Positions 9,601 to 18,512 are shown, numbered from the stretch's first letter. The stretch is 64,000 nt of DNA from Blastocatellia bacterium (GCA_003168335.1 PMSM01000011.1:82590-146589), one strand, 5' to 3'. The notes: generated from the sequence alone by a model not told the origin. Program-made: numbers and translations.

Positions 9601-9876
9601 GTTGAAGAGGCGCTCTATCAAACAAAGAACCAGAGCAGCCAGGATCCGCTGAACTTCCCGATCCGGCTTAATAACAAACTGGCGGCGCTTGGTGGAGTGG
9701 TCTCAAGATCTGAGACTCCACCCAATGAACAGTCGTATGCGGTTTATGATGAACTAGTCGCACAAATCAATGCGCAATTGCAGAAGCTAAGCCAGATTAT
9801 GAAGAGTGATGTGCCGGCATTCAATCAAATGGTCCGCGACCAGAACATTCCCGCGATCGTAGTGAAGCCGCAGTAG
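6625..9876 (+). CDS. VPS10/sortilin-type BNR-repeat secreted protein
   Basis: A 1083-residue exported protein. The signal peptide (about 1-30, ending SVSAQ) is followed by a long beta-propeller region (about 45-750) with many Asp-box repeats such as STDGGKTW, SKDGGKTW, SDNGGRTW and TRDGGKNW. This is the sortilin/VPS10 or BNR fold. The C-terminal 300 residues hold a Gly-rich linker and a helical region (about 900-1000). Such proteins are abundant in acidobacteria and often labelled glycosyl hydrolase. No sialidase or other catalytic constellation is evident, so a binding or scaffold role is as likely. The start was chosen at ATG 6625 because AGGAGT lies upstream and a clean signal peptide follows; the frame is open 21 codons further. 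Confidence 0.85.
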   Translation: MFKSLRASLLSFFVAALLMATLSGISVSAQPRQPSAPASTQSQADSLKALQWRQVGPFRGGRSTAVAGVASQPMVFYFGGTGGGVWKTTDGGINWEPISDGSVFGTGSVGAIGLSDSDPNTIYVGMGESPIRGNVSHGDGVYRSTDGGKTWKHIGLEDTRQISRIRVNPKNPDIVYVAAQGHVWGPNQQRGVFRSKDGGKTWDKVLYRSDKAGACDLIIDPTNPSVLYAGLWEVSRKPWTLESGGPGSGIFKSTDGGDTWTEITRNPGLPKGTIGIVGITVSPANPERLWAIVEAEDGGVFRSDNGGRTWAKTNEQRNLRQRAWYYSRIYADPKSADTVYVLNTGFYRSNDGGRTFNGIGVPHGDNHDLWIAPDDPNRMIESNDGGANVSFNSGRSWSEQDQPTAQFYRVALDNDFPYHIYGAQQDNSTVRIASRTTDSGITTSDWFDVGGGESGWIAPSPKDSLVIFAGSYDGLITRYDHHTGQLRDVNPYPNNSMGWGAGDLKYRFQWNFPILFSPHDANTLYAGANVLFKSTNEGQSWEVISPDLTRNDKSKQATSGGPITKDNTSIEYYDTIFTVMESPVQAGTIWSGSDDGLVYLTRDGGKNWSNVSPPKDMMPEWIQINSLEASPFDPATAYVAATMYKYDDYKPYLYKTNDYGKTWKKITSGIPDGAFTRVVREDPNKRGLLYSGTETGMYVSFDDGASWQAMQFNLPVTPITDLAIHKRAQELVAATQGRSFWIFDELPLLHQAMDAGGFRGIGDTHLFKPKDAYRMPGAGGFQVPPTATFGQNPPNGVVVYYSLKSKPTTDLVIEFLDFNGKSIRKFTGRLPRPGAGGAGSAGQTPASGGDDEGFGGAPARVSTDPGLNRFVWDLRYADAVRFPGMILWAGETRGPRIVPGNYQVKLTVDGSTMTEAFEVKPDPRLTTTAAEYTKQLDLSLKIRDKLSETHNAIIQIRDVKKQVDDLAKRLAGQPNSKPIVDAGTALNKKLTEVEEALYQTKNQSSQDPLNFPIRLNNKLAALGGVVSRSETPPNEQSYAVYDELVAQINAQLQKLSQIMKSDVPAFNQMVRDQNIPAIVVKPQ

Positions 9877-9894
9877 AGCGCTGGGCAGGATGAG

Positions 9895-11385
9895 TTACGG
9901 GCTGACTCGGCCGAAATCGATGAAGCCGCGTTGTGGATTCGTGTCGAGTAGCTTCACACTTATTTTCTCGCCCACGCGGAGGCCCTGCTCTCCGCGCATA
10001 ATGCGCCCGTCAACCGGTGGCTTAATGATGCGCGCAAATATTCCTTTCGGCGTGGCACCAGTTACTATCGCGTCGAACACTTCACCGATCCGCTTTTCCA
10101 TTAACACTGCGGCGCCGACTTTGCGCATCTTGCGCTCAACCTTGCGCGCTGCATCTTCCCGCTCGGTGCAATGCGCGGCAATTGCGGTAAGTTCTGCTTC
10201 GGTGTAGGGCCCCGCGCCTTTTTGGAGCACGGCTTTGACCAGACGCTGACTCGCCAAATCCGCATAGCGACGGTTGGGTGCGGTCGAATGGGTATAGTCG
10301 TGTACTGCGAGACCGAAGTGGATGCTTTGTTCATCAGAAGTTCCCGGCGTCTGCACGGTGTACTCGCCTGGACCCAATAGCTTTATGACTGACAGCGAAA
10401 GATCCGGGAAGTGCTCCGGGTCGGCAGTCCTGCGTTGCGCGAGAAAATCTGCCAGCGCGCGAGAGTCGGGTTGCGCCGGTAGTTGCTCGCCCAGGTCACG
10501 GGCGATCTCGACTATGCGAGGCCAATGTTCCGGAGTCCGCACCACCCGACGTAGTGACAGCGCGCCTTTCGCGGTTAGAAACTGCGCCATCGCCACATTC
10601 GCGGCGATCATGAAATTCTCAATCAGGTCGCGTGCGCTGTTCCGCTCAACTACCGAAAGCTCCGTAACCTGGCCGTTGTTGTTCATCACCGGAGAAGCCT
10701 GGATTGTTTCCAATTCGAGCGCGCCGTGTTCTCTTCGTAGCTGGCGTAGATTTTGGGCGGCTGCGAACTGAAGACGAATCTGCGTGTCCATCTTTGGCAC
10801 GCCGGCAATCTCCGGCGGTATCGGTCCCTTGTCATCAAGCCAGGCACCCACAGCTTCATACGAAAGCTTGGCGTAGTTGTGCAGCAGGGCCGGATAAACG
10901 TCGCTCGATTTCACGGTGCCGTCTGAAGCCACAGTCATTTCGGTGACAATTGCAGATCGATCGGCGCCGCCTACAAGCGAAGTCATATCCGTTGATAACT
11001 GATCGGGCAGCATCGGGTAAGTTCTAACTCCGGTGTAAACCGAGGTGCCGTTCGCCGCCGCATGGTCGTCAATCGCTGAACCTTTTTGTACCAGCGCATC
11101 AACATTCGCGATGCCGACTCGCACACAGATGTCCCCACCAGGCAGGCGTTCAGCGTACTCAACTTGATCGAGATCCCGTGATTTGCGATCGTCTATCGAC
11201 GACCACAGCAACGAGCGCAAATCTCGGGTTCCGGAATCCGCGCCGGCCGTCTGCGGTTGCTCGAGCGATCGCAATTCAGCCAGAACCGACGGCGGAGTGT
11301 CCGGCACAAAGCCGGCATCAAGCATCGCCTGGTGCGCTATCGCAGCTAGATCGAGCGAGTCAGAAGCGGAACGGTTGTGAGTCAT
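9895..11385 (-). CDS. RNB-domain exoribonuclease (RNase II/R-like), compact
   Basis: A 496-residue 3'-5' exoribonuclease. The RNB catalytic domain starts at about residue 45 with SIDDRKSRDLDQVE, continues through VGIANVDALV and TYPMLPDQLS, and later has FGLAVHDYTHSTAPNRRYADL. An S1-like RNA-binding fold is at the C-terminus (about 430-490, GEVFDAIVTGATPKGIFARI). It lacks the N-terminal cold-shock domains of E. coli RNase II/R, so it is shorter than those enzymes. By eye, the fourth acidic residue of the metal cluster (DxxxxxDxDD in RNase II) is Gln here (DLDQ). The gene converges on the BNR gene with only 18 bp between the two stops. Confidence 0.85.
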   Translation of the reverse strand: MTHNRSASDSLDLAAIAHQAMLDAGFVPDTPPSVLAELRSLEQPQTAGADSGTRDLRSLLWSSIDDRKSRDLDQVEYAERLPGGDICVRVGIANVDALVQKGSAIDDHAAANGTSVYTGVRTYPMLPDQLSTDMTSLVGGADRSAIVTEMTVASDGTVKSSDVYPALLHNYAKLSYEAVGAWLDDKGPIPPEIAGVPKMDTQIRLQFAAAQNLRQLRREHGALELETIQASPVMNNNGQVTELSVVERNSARDLIENFMIAANVAMAQFLTAKGALSLRRVVRTPEHWPRIVEIARDLGEQLPAQPDSRALADFLAQRRTADPEHFPDLSLSVIKLLGPGEYTVQTPGTSDEQSIHFGLAVHDYTHSTAPNRRYADLASQRLVKAVLQKGAGPYTEAELTAIAAHCTEREDAARKVERKMRKVGAAVLMEKRIGEVFDAIVTGATPKGIFARIIKPPVDGRIMRGEQGLRVGEKISVKLLDTNPQRGFIDFGRVSP

Positions 11386-11715
11386 GCGATACCTGTTTAC
11401 GCCAAAGGCGCACGAAAATCCAGCCGGTCGTGGTGACTTAAGGTAGACCGCGTGCGAGTCGTTGGCAATGGCGGGCGCTGGCGATCCTGGGGCCGCACTG
11501 CTGATATTGCTGGACGGTCTTAGGTCGCAGCTATCTCGGTTTCGCTAGCTGAACGATATAACTGCCGCAATTGCGAAAGGTTTGGCGTGGCTCATATTTT
11601 GTCTTTATTGCGGTCGAGGCAATCAGGTGCCGGCAGCACCGGCGAGAATGAGAAAAGGCTACAGGATATATTGCTTGTCCTGCGTGTCTGAAAACTTGCA
11701 GCTAACGGTAGAGTT
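11386..11715. other. Divergent intergenic region, 330 bp
   Basis: Upstream region shared by the RNB gene and the PIN-domain gene. It contains a small GC hairpin (GGTGCCGGCAGCACCGGC, about 11629-11646). No gene or clear promoter was recognised. Confidence 0.45.
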
Positions 11716-12849
11716 ATGATGACGGACGGCTTCTGGCGTGCTACTATGTCGCCCGGAATGCGCTTTGATGTCATAGTTTTGCGGGTCGTGTTCGCCGCCT
11801 TCCTGGTGGGCGCCGGTTACGTCCTGCACCCGATCCCTGGGCACCGGCTTTTTTCTGCTGGTGCGGCCGCAATTATCGCCGTGGCGATCGTGTTATTTGA
11901 GGTGCGCATTCGTCGCGCTTCTTTGAAGACGCTGATCGGGGCCGCGGTCGGATCGATCCTCGGAATCGTTGGCGCTTATCTGATCGGAACACTTATTGCC
12001 AGCCAGGAATCCGCGGCCGTCCCACCTGAGTCCAGAGCGTTTCTAACCCTCGTGCTGATTGTTTTCATGGCGTACATCGGTTTGATGGTTGGCGCCGCCA
12101 AGGGTGACTATCTGGATCTCTCTGCGCTGGGCGGTATCTTCAGGGACAAGGCCTCTCGCCGCGATCTTAAGATTCTTGATACTTCGGTGATTATCGATGG
12201 CCGCATAGCCGATGTAGCTGAAACGGGATTTCTCACCGGCACGCTGATGATTCCGCAGTTCATCCTGCGCGAGCTGCAGCAGGTCGCTGATTCTCCCGAT
12301 TCATCCAAGCGCCAACGTGGGCGGCGCGGGTTGGATATGCTCAATCGTTTGCAGAACAACAGCTCGCTCGACATACAGATCGTGGAAACGGATTTTCCGG
12401 CGGTGCGCGAAGTCGATCTGAAGTTGATTGAGTTGGGCAAGCAGATCGACGGAGTAATTGTCACCAACGATTTTAACCTGAACAAAGTCGCGCAACTGCG
12501 CGGTGTCAACGTGCTGAATATCAACGAACTGGCCAACGCTCTGAAACCCGTAGTGTTGCCGGGTGAAGCGATGCGCGTCTTCATTCTCAAAGAAGGCAAA
12601 GAATACAACCAGGGTGTGGCCTACCTCGACGATGGCACAATGGTCGTGGTGGACAACGCGCGACGTCTGATTGGAAAGAACGCGGACATCGCCGTGACCA
12701 GTGTCTTGCAGACCACCGCGGGCAAGATGATCTTTGGGCGGCTTTGGGAAGAAACTGATGGCGCTGGCAACGGCGAGCGCGCCCGTCGGCCTTTGCGCGA
12801 AGTGAAATCAGCTCCTGCCATGACGCGCATCAACGATACCGAAGCATAA
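11716..12849 (+). CDS. YacL-like membrane PIN/TRAM-domain protein
   Basis: A 377-residue protein with four hydrophobic N-terminal segments (about residues 20-130). A PIN nuclease domain follows (about 150-280), with acidic active-site residues in LDTSVIIDGRIADV and in VIVTNDFNLNKVA. A TRAM-like beta domain (about 290-350, KEGKEYNQGVAYLDDGTMVVV) completes it. This is the architecture of Bacillus YacL and homologues, putative membrane-tethered RNases. It sits 4 bp upstream of ispD, an arrangement also seen for yacL in Firmicutes, so cotranscription is likely. The start is uncertain: an internal ATG at 11758 is an alternative, and no strong ribosome site marks either. Confidence 0.88.
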   Translation: MMTDGFWRATMSPGMRFDVIVLRVVFAAFLVGAGYVLHPIPGHRLFSAGAAAIIAVAIVLFEVRIRRASLKTLIGAAVGSILGIVGAYLIGTLIASQESAAVPPESRAFLTLVLIVFMAYIGLMVGAAKGDYLDLSALGGIFRDKASRRDLKILDTSVIIDGRIADVAETGFLTGTLMIPQFILRELQQVADSPDSSKRQRGRRGLDMLNRLQNNSSLDIQIVETDFPAVREVDLKLIELGKQIDGVIVTNDFNLNKVAQLRGVNVLNINELANALKPVVLPGEAMRVFILKEGKEYNQGVAYLDDGTMVVVDNARRLIGKNADIAVTSVLQTTAGKMIFGRLWEETDGAGNGERARRPLREVKSAPAMTRINDTEA

Positions 12850-12853
12850 CCGA

Positions 12854-13549
12854 ATGAACGTCGCGATAGTTGTGGCCGCCGGGAAGGGAACTCGGCTGGG
12901 CGGCAACCGGCCCAAGCAATTCCTCGAACTCGACGGAACTCCGGTTATCATTCACACGCTCAGACAATTCGAGCGCTGCCGGGAAATCAACGAAGTCGTC
13001 ATCGTTCTGCCAGCGCCATTAACTGAAGAAAGTGCGGACACGTTTCTTTCTTTCGCGAAAGAATTTGGCCTGACCAAGCCGAGGCGGGCAGTTGCCGGCG
13101 GTGCCACTCGCGCGCAGTCCGTGCAATGCGGCCTGGCGGTTATTGCCGAGGCTGAAGTTGTGGCGGTGCACGACGGCGTACGCCCGTTCGTGACGCCGGA
13201 AGAGATTGACCAGGTAGTAGCAGCCGCGCGGGTGACCGGCGCGGCCGTTTTGGTTGCGCCCGTTGCCGATACGATCAAAGAGATTGAGGGCGAACGCGTT
13301 TTGCGTACGTTGCCTCGCTCCAGTTTGCGGCGAGCACTAACGCCGCAGTGCTTTCGTTTCGATATTCTCAAGCGAGCCTACCAACAACTGACCCAGGTTG
13401 AGGCCGAAGGGTTTGAAGTAACCGATGATTGTCTGTTGGTCGAGCGTCTCGGCGTTGAGATTGTGGCGGTGGAAGGCAGCGCACGGAATATTAAGATTAC
13501 GCAAGAAGAAGATCTCGCGTTAGCCGAAGCTCTGCTGGGGACCTTCTGA
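12854..13549 (+). CDS. ispD: 2-C-methyl-D-erythritol 4-phosphate cytidylyltransferase
   Basis: A 231-residue enzyme of the MEP isoprenoid pathway. It couples CTP to MEP to give CDP-ME. Family motifs: the nucleotide-binding AAGKGTRLGGNRPKQF near the N-terminus, then VAVHDGVRPFV, and TPQCFRFDIL in the middle. Length is normal. It starts 4 bp after the PIN-domain gene and precedes ispF, so the three probably form an operon; ispD-ispF adjacency is common. Confidence 0.96.
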   Translation: MNVAIVVAAGKGTRLGGNRPKQFLELDGTPVIIHTLRQFERCREINEVVIVLPAPLTEESADTFLSFAKEFGLTKPRRAVAGGATRAQSVQCGLAVIAEAEVVAVHDGVRPFVTPEEIDQVVAAARVTGAAVLVAPVADTIKEIEGERVLRTLPRSSLRRALTPQCFRFDILKRAYQQLTQVEAEGFEVTDDCLLVERLGVEIVAVEGSARNIKITQEEDLALAEALLGTF

Positions 13550-13550
13550 T

Positions 13551-13637
13551 GAACTTTGTACTTTGAGCTTTGTACTTTGATCTCGATGTCTAGTAGTCGC
13601 TGACCCAAAGGATCAAAGTAGAAAGGACGAAGTACCA
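13551..13637. repeat. AT-rich imperfect hairpin upstream of ispF
   Basis: Left arm GAACTTTGTACTTTGAGC with a second TTTGTACTTTGATC; right arm GATCAAAGTAGAAAGGAC then GAAGTACC, roughly the reverse complement. It fills the ispD-ispF gap and resembles the hairpin before udk at 22583. Confidence 0.7.
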
Positions 13638-13651
13638 GGCACGAGCTTTTT

Positions 13652-14128
13652 ATGTTTCGAATCGGCATCGGCAATGACACGCATCGATTAGTTGCAGGGC
13701 GCCCCTTGATTCTCGGCGGCGTGCTCATCGAGTCTGACCGCGGTGCGGACGGACACTCAGACGCGGACGCGCTGAGTCATGCGCTGGCAGACGCGATCCT
13801 CGGGGCGCTATGCGAAGGGGATCTCGGCGTTCATTTTCCGGATAGCGATTCGCAGTGGAAGGATGCCGACAGTCTGCAATTGCTGGCGCGGGTCTGCTGG
13901 TTGGCTCGGGAGCGCGGTTATCAGGTGGTGAATGCCGATGCGACGGTCATGCTCGAGCGTCCAAAGCTGCGCGACTATATAGCGGCAATGCGCGAGACTT
14001 TGGCGAAGACTTTGCAGGTCGATACCGGTTGTATCAGCGTAAAAGCAAAGACTGGCGAAGGCCTTGATGCCGTGGGTCGCGGCGAGGCCGTCACTGTCCA
14101 GGCCGTCGTGCTGCTTGAGCAGAGTTGA
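13652..14128 (+). CDS. ispF: 2-C-methyl-D-erythritol 2,4-cyclodiphosphate synthase
   Basis: A 158-residue enzyme that cyclises CDP-ME 2-phosphate with release of CMP, acting just after IspD and IspE. It begins RIGIGNDTHRL, where Asp and His bind the zinc ion, followed by LILGGV and DGHSDADALSHALADAILGAL, the core signature with the third zinc His. The tail has GLDAVGRGEAV. Length is as expected for the homotrimeric enzyme. It is separated from ispD by an AT-rich hairpin. Confidence 0.96.
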   Translation: MFRIGIGNDTHRLVAGRPLILGGVLIESDRGADGHSDADALSHALADAILGALCEGDLGVHFPDSDSQWKDADSLQLLARVCWLARERGYQVVNADATVMLERPKLRDYIAAMRETLAKTLQVDTGCISVKAKTGEGLDAVGRGEAVTVQAVVLLEQS

Positions 14129-14182
14129 TCATACTGCAGTCCCGGGCTGCTTTGCCGCTTGATGTACGGACGGTCTCCGGAT

Positions 14183-14377
14183 AGTTTCGCTCCGTTAGGA
14201 GCGAGATGTTTATAGCAACCGTCGCCCCCGAACAAAAACCAAGCTCCTTTAGGAGCGAAATGCGTCGGTGAGAAAATGTTTACCATGACGATCTCACATT
14301 GCGCTCCTAAAGGAGCTCCTTGAATTCTTTGATTTGCTTGAGAGCTATAAACATTCGGCCCCTACGAGGCCGACCGC
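14183..14377. repeat. Nested palindromic repeat family B, copy 1
   Basis: Outer arms GCGAGATGTTTATAGC and GAGCTATAAACATTCGG are inverted. Inner arms AAGCTCCTTTAGGAGCG and GCGCTCCTAAAGGAGCT are also inverted. The same plan (ATGTTTATAGCT outside, GCTCC-GGAGC inside) occurs within the element at 29048-29314. It fills the ispF-nucleoside phosphorylase gap. Confidence 0.8.
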
Positions 14378-14421
14378 AAAGACCTTCTGCACAGCAGACG
14401 GCAGAGCCGCAGAGAACTTAA

Positions 14422-15741
14422 GTGAGACCCCAGGATATCATCCGCAAAAAACGCGATGGCGCGGAATTGTCGCGCGACGAAATCGAGTTCTTTGTCAGCG
14501 GCGTAACCAGCGGCTCAATCGCCGACTATCAGAGCACTGCTTTGCTAATGGCGATTTTTCTCAACGGGATGACCGATGCCGAGCAGGCCGCGCTGACCGC
14601 AGCCATGCTTCACTCGGGCGAGATTCTTGACTTCTCAGACGTTCCCAAACCCAAAGCTGACAAACATTCAACCGGCGGCGTCGGTGATAAGACCTCACTT
14701 TTGATCGCTCCGTTCGCGGCGGCGGCCGGCGTGTGCGTGCCGATGATCTCGGGACGCGGATTGGGTCATACCGGCGGCACGCTCGACAAACTCGAATCGA
14801 TTCCCGGCTATCGCGTCGATCTTTCGCTGAAAGAGTTTCGCGTGGTTTTGGACGCGGCGGGTTTCGCAATGAATGGACAGACGGCTCAGATTGCTCCCGC
14901 AGACAAAAAACTTTATGCGCTGCGAGATGCGACCGCTACGGTCGAAGCAATCCCTTTGATTGTCGCTTCGATCATCTCAAAGAAAGGCGCGGCCGGATTG
15001 GACGCGATGGTGATCGACGTGAAGACCGGATCGGGCGCGTTTATGCGCGAGCAGGATCGGGCGCGAGCCCTGGCCCGCGCGTTGGTGACGACCGGCAACT
15101 CGCTGGGCGTGCGATCGCAGGCACTGATTACAGACATGAATCAACCGCTCGGACGAGCGGTGGGAAACTCTGTCGAGGTCCGGGAATGCATCGAACTGCT
15201 GCGCGGCGAAATTCAGGAAGGGGCCCGTCCGGTTCTTGAGCTGTCAATCGAACTAGCGGCGCGCATGATCGTGTTGTCCGGGCTGGAGACATTGGTCGAA
15301 TCGGCCCGGGCGCGAGTCAGGGAAATACATCGATCAGGCGCAGCGCTGGAATCCTTCCGCAAAAATGTCGAGGCCCAGGGCGGCGACCCCCGCGTCTGCG
15401 ACGATCCGGCCGGTATTCTACCGTTGACAGAGAAAGCGATTAAGGTAGAATCGCCGCGCTCAGGATTTGTCAATAAGGTTGAAACCGAAGAGATTGGCCA
15501 TGCCATAGCCGAGGCAGGTGGTGGCCGCGTGCGCATGGAAGATCAAATCGATCCCGCGGTTGGGTTTTTGGCCGAGGTGAAGATCGGTGACGAACTTCGA
15601 GCCGGCGATCAAATTGGGCTGGTTTATTGTCATGACACAAATCGCGGTCAAAACGCAGCCGCGCGAATTCGGGCGGCATACGAGATAGCGGACGCGCCGC
15701 CGGCGGAGCTGCCCGTGCTCATCAAAGAAGTAATTGAATGA
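14422..15741 (+). CDS. pdp: Pyrimidine-nucleoside (thymidine) phosphorylase
   Basis: A 439-residue enzyme that phosphorolyses thymidine, uridine or both to base and (deoxy)ribose 1-phosphate. Motifs: KHSTGGVGDKTS for phosphate binding, the family signature SGRGLGHTGGTLDKLESIPG, and KTGSGAFM. The C-terminal domain (about 340-439) carries the KVESPRSGFVNKVET segment. Choice between deoA (thymidine only) and pdp (broader) is uncertain; the neighbouring broad nucleoside salvage genes favour pdp. It starts with GTG and leads a same-strand block of nucleoside uptake genes, separated from the next by a short palindrome. Confidence 0.92.
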   Translation: MRPQDIIRKKRDGAELSRDEIEFFVSGVTSGSIADYQSTALLMAIFLNGMTDAEQAALTAAMLHSGEILDFSDVPKPKADKHSTGGVGDKTSLLIAPFAAAAGVCVPMISGRGLGHTGGTLDKLESIPGYRVDLSLKEFRVVLDAAGFAMNGQTAQIAPADKKLYALRDATATVEAIPLIVASIISKKGAAGLDAMVIDVKTGSGAFMREQDRARALARALVTTGNSLGVRSQALITDMNQPLGRAVGNSVEVRECIELLRGEIQEGARPVLELSIELAARMIVLSGLETLVESARARVREIHRSGAALESFRKNVEAQGGDPRVCDDPAGILPLTEKAIKVESPRSGFVNKVETEEIGHAIAEAGGGRVRMEDQIDPAVGFLAEVKIGDELRAGDQIGLVYCHDTNRGQNAAARIRAAYEIADAPPAELPVLIKEVIE

Positions 15742-15804
15742 AATTTGGAGTGCGCTGACTTGTCAGCGCTTTCAAAAGCGGCGACTGGTCGCCGCACTCC
15801 AAAT
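15742..15804. repeat. Palindromic repeat family A, copy 3 (short)
   Basis: ATTTGGAGTGCGCTGAC at the left and GTCGCCGCACTCCAAAT at the right are inverted. Inside are TGACTTGTCA and GCGACTGGTCGC. It occupies the gap directly after the phosphorylase stop and ends 11 bases before the next start. Confidence 0.85.
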
Positions 15805-15815
15805 AGGTAGCAACC

Positions 15816-16889
15816 ATGAAATACAAAGCTCTGCTAGCTCTGTTCTTGCTCTCCTCGCTGGTCTTCATTGGTCCGGCGTGCAATCGCGCGAGTTACGGCG
15901 CCGACGACAAGTCAAAGATTCACGTGGGCATCGTCTTTGACATCGGCGGCAAAGACGATCGCTCGTTCAATGCGGCCGCGTGGGCCGGAGTAAAATGCGC
16001 CGAGATGGGAACCTTGCCGGATGGCCGGACGAGCTGCGGAAAACCCGCCCTGGATATTGTTCTCCGGGATGTCGAGCCAGGTAATCCGACTTCGATTGAG
16101 CCGGCCATGCGCGCGTTTGCCGAGCGGGGCTATGATTTGATTATCGGCGTCGGCTTTGCCCAGGCGCCCATCATGGAACTTGTCGCGAAGGACTATCCCA
16201 ACCTTCACTTCGCAATCATTGACGGCGTCAGTCAGCTTCCGAATGTTGCGTCGCTGATCTTCAAAGAGCACGAAGGCTCTTATCTGGTTGGCATTCTCGC
16301 CGCCAAGACGACTAAGACAAATGTGCTTGGCTTTGTGGGTGGCATGGACATTCCGTTGATTCATCGTTTTGAAAAGGGCTACGAAGAAGGTGCGAAGTCA
16401 ATCAATCCGAACATCCAGATCGTCCAAAATTACGTCGGCGTAACCGACGCGGCCTGGAACAATCCGGGTAAAGGCAAAGAGCTTTCGCTCGCCCAGATCG
16501 GGAAAGGTGCTGACGTGATCTTTACGGCGGCGGGGAATTCGGGTCTGGGAGCATTCGATGCGGTCGAGCAGTCTGGAACGATAAATGGCCGCGCGACGCA
16601 TTTCGTGATCGGGGTTGACTCAAACCAGAACATGGTCAAGCCGGGCTTTGTTTTGACGAGCATGGTCAAGCGGGTCGACAACGCCGTCTATGACATCGTG
16701 AAGCTGGTAGTCGAGCGAAAGTTTCAGGCAGGCTTTCACGTGTTTGGACTGGAAAGCGACGGCGTTGGTTACGTGATTGATCAATACAACAAAGATATTG
16801 TTTCGCCCGAAGCGATCCAGGCTGCTGAAGAGGCAAAGAAAAAAATAATCGCGGGACAGATTAAAGTTACCGACGCTATGGCGAACTGA
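15816..16889 (+). CDS. bmpA: BMP-family nucleoside-binding lipoprotein
   Basis: A 357-residue periplasmic substrate-binding lipoprotein of the BMP/Med/PnrA family, which binds purine and pyrimidine nucleosides for ABC uptake. The signal peptide ends in a lipobox-like IGPAC (Cys about residue 22). The mature part starts IHVGIVFDIGGKDDRSFN, the usual nucleoside-contacting strand, and includes YDLIIGVGFAQ and GVDSNQ. It is followed by an ABC ATPase and two permeases on the same strand, giving a full BmpA-NupOPQ-like importer. The exact nucleoside range cannot be read from sequence. Confidence 0.93.
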   Translation: MKYKALLALFLLSSLVFIGPACNRASYGADDKSKIHVGIVFDIGGKDDRSFNAAAWAGVKCAEMGTLPDGRTSCGKPALDIVLRDVEPGNPTSIEPAMRAFAERGYDLIIGVGFAQAPIMELVAKDYPNLHFAIIDGVSQLPNVASLIFKEHEGSYLVGILAAKTTKTNVLGFVGGMDIPLIHRFEKGYEEGAKSINPNIQIVQNYVGVTDAAWNNPGKGKELSLAQIGKGADVIFTAAGNSGLGAFDAVEQSGTINGRATHFVIGVDSNQNMVKPGFVLTSMVKRVDNAVYDIVKLVVERKFQAGFHVFGLESDGVGYVIDQYNKDIVSPEAIQAAEEAKKKIIAGQIKVTDAMAN

Positions 16890-16892
16890 TGC

Positions 16893-16987
16893 TGGGAGCG
16901 CGGACGTCCCGTCCGCACAGCGTGCGCAGCACGCTCAGGACCTTTCGCGCTGCGCGCTCAATGCGGACGGGACGTCCGCGATCCCAG
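16893..16987. repeat. Palindromic repeat family E, copy 1
   Basis: Arms GGGAGCGCGGACGTCCCGTC and GACGGGACGTCCGCGATCCC are inverted, with the internal palindrome GGACGTCC in each arm and CGTGCGCAGCACG between. It is near-identical to the copy at 31185-31283. It sits 7 bp before the ABC ATPase start. Confidence 0.9.
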
Positions 16988-16994
16988 AACTAAG

Positions 16995-18512
16995 ATGCTC
17001 GAACTACGAAACATCACCAAGACCTTCGGCGACGTGCTCGCCAACGATCGCGTTAGCTTTAAGGTTGAGCCCGGCACGATTCACGCCATCGTCGGTGAAA
17101 ATGGCGCGGGCAAATCCACGGCGATGCGGATCGCCTATGGTTTCTACACCGCCGACAGCGGCGAGATCCTGATCGATGGCCAGGTCCGTGAGATTCGTAC
17201 GCCGCACGATGCGATCGCGCTCGGCATCGGCATGGTGCATCAGCACTTCATGCTGGTTGAGCCGATGACCGTGGCTGAGAACATCGTCCTGGGCGCTGAA
17301 CCCGGGAGCGCAACCTCACTCGATCTGCGAAAAGCTGCGGATGAAATTCGCAAAGTATCTGACGAGTTCAAGCTGTCGGTCGATCCAAATGCCACTATCG
17401 AAACTCTTTCGGTTGGCCAGCAACAGCGCGTGGAATTACTCAAAGCGCTTTACCGGCGGGCTCAGTTATTGATTCTGGATGAGCCGACCGCGGTCTTGAC
17501 GCCGCAGGAAGTGGAAGAGTTCTTCGCAATTCTCCGCGGGATGCGCGACCAGGGCAAGACGATCGTGATCATTACGCACAAGCTCTCGGAAGTCCTGGCG
17601 ATTTCCGACAACGTCACGGTGATGCGCGATGGCCGCGTGGTGGGAAACGTGAAGACCAGCGAGACCAGTGCCGCCGAGTTGGCACGGATGATGGTGGGTC
17701 GTGAGGTGCTGTTGCGAGTCGAAAAGCCCGATGCCAAACCCGGGGCCGCTCTGATTTCCCTGCGCGATGTTTCGATCGTCGGGCGTGATGGCACGAAACG
17801 CGTCGATAAGGTTTCCTTCGAAGTGCGTGCCGGCGAGATTGTCGGCATCGCCGGGGTCGAAGGCAACGGCCAGACTGAGTTGATGGAAGCTCTGGCGGGA
17901 CTGATTCCAGGCGCGTACGTCTCAGGGTCGATTAATTTCGAAGGTCGCGACATCACGCGTCTGGATGCGCGGGCCAGAAAAGAGTTGGGCATCGCGCACG
18001 TTCCTGAAGATCGGCATCGGCGCGGACTGCTATTGGATTTCAGTCTGGCCGAGAACACGATCCTCGGGGTGCATTATCGCAAGCCCGCGGTGATGGGTCC
18101 GGGAGGGATTTTGCTGGATCAGAAAGGAATTCAACGACGCACCGAACAGGTGCTCCGGGACTTTGATGTGCGTCCTCCGAGTCCCGATCTCCCTGCTCGC
18201 GCGCTATCTGGTGGTAATCAACAAAAGCTAATCATCGGCAGGGAATTCGAACTGCCGCCAAAATTCCTGCTGGTTTCGCAGCCGACGCGCGGCGTGGACA
18301 TCGGCGCGATCGAGTTCATTCACCAAAAGATTGTGGCCATGCGCGATGCCGGTTGTGCCGTATTGCTGGTGTCGGCGGAGCTGGAAGAAGTAACCGCGCT
18401 CTCGGATCGGCTGCTGGTAATTCATAACGGCAAGATCGCAGGCGAGGTAGATCCAAAGGTGACTACTAACGAAGAGATTGGATTGATGATGACCGGTGGC
18501 AGGCGCTCCTGA
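16995..18512 (+). CDS. nupO: Nucleoside ABC transporter, double ATP-binding protein
   Basis: A 505-residue protein with two ABC ATPase domains in tandem. The first (about 1-240) has Walker [12 protein letters not shown], signature [15 protein letters not shown], and Walker [13 protein letters not shown]. The second (about 255-500) has the degenerate P-loop [14 protein letters not shown] and signature [14 protein letters not shown], but its Walker B Glu position reads VSQPTRGVD rather than DEPTRG. Degeneracy in the second half is normal for this RbsA/YufO-like family. It powers the importer formed with the preceding lipoprotein and the two following permeases. Confidence 0.93.
   Translation: MLELRNITKTFGDVLANDRVSFKVEPGTIHAIVGENGAGKSTAMRIAYGFYTADSGEILIDGQVREIRTPHDAIALGIGMVHQHFMLVEPMTVAENIVLGAEPGSATSLDLRKAADEIRKVSDEFKLSVDPNATIETLSVGQQQRVELLKALYRRAQLLILDEPTAVLTPQEVEEFFAILRGMRDQGKTIVIITHKLSEVLAISDNVTVMRDGRVVGNVKTSETSAAELARMMVGREVLLRVEKPDAKPGAALISLRDVSIVGRDGTKRVDKVSFEVRAGEIVGIAGVEGNGQTELMEALAGLIPGAYVSGSINFEGRDITRLDARARKELGIAHVPEDRHRRGLLLDFSLAENTILGVHYRKPAVMGPGGILLDQKGIQRRTEQVLRDFDVRPPSPDLPARALSGGNQQKLIIGREFELPPKFLLVSQPTRGVDIGAIEFIHQKIVAMRDAGCAVLLVSAELEEVTALSDRLLVIHNGKIAGEVDPKVTTNEEIGLMMTGGRRS

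Noticed and set aside
14334-14630. Plus-strand frame starting in the family B repeat
   Set aside because: It overlaps the nucleoside phosphorylase gene in another frame and begins in repeat DNA.
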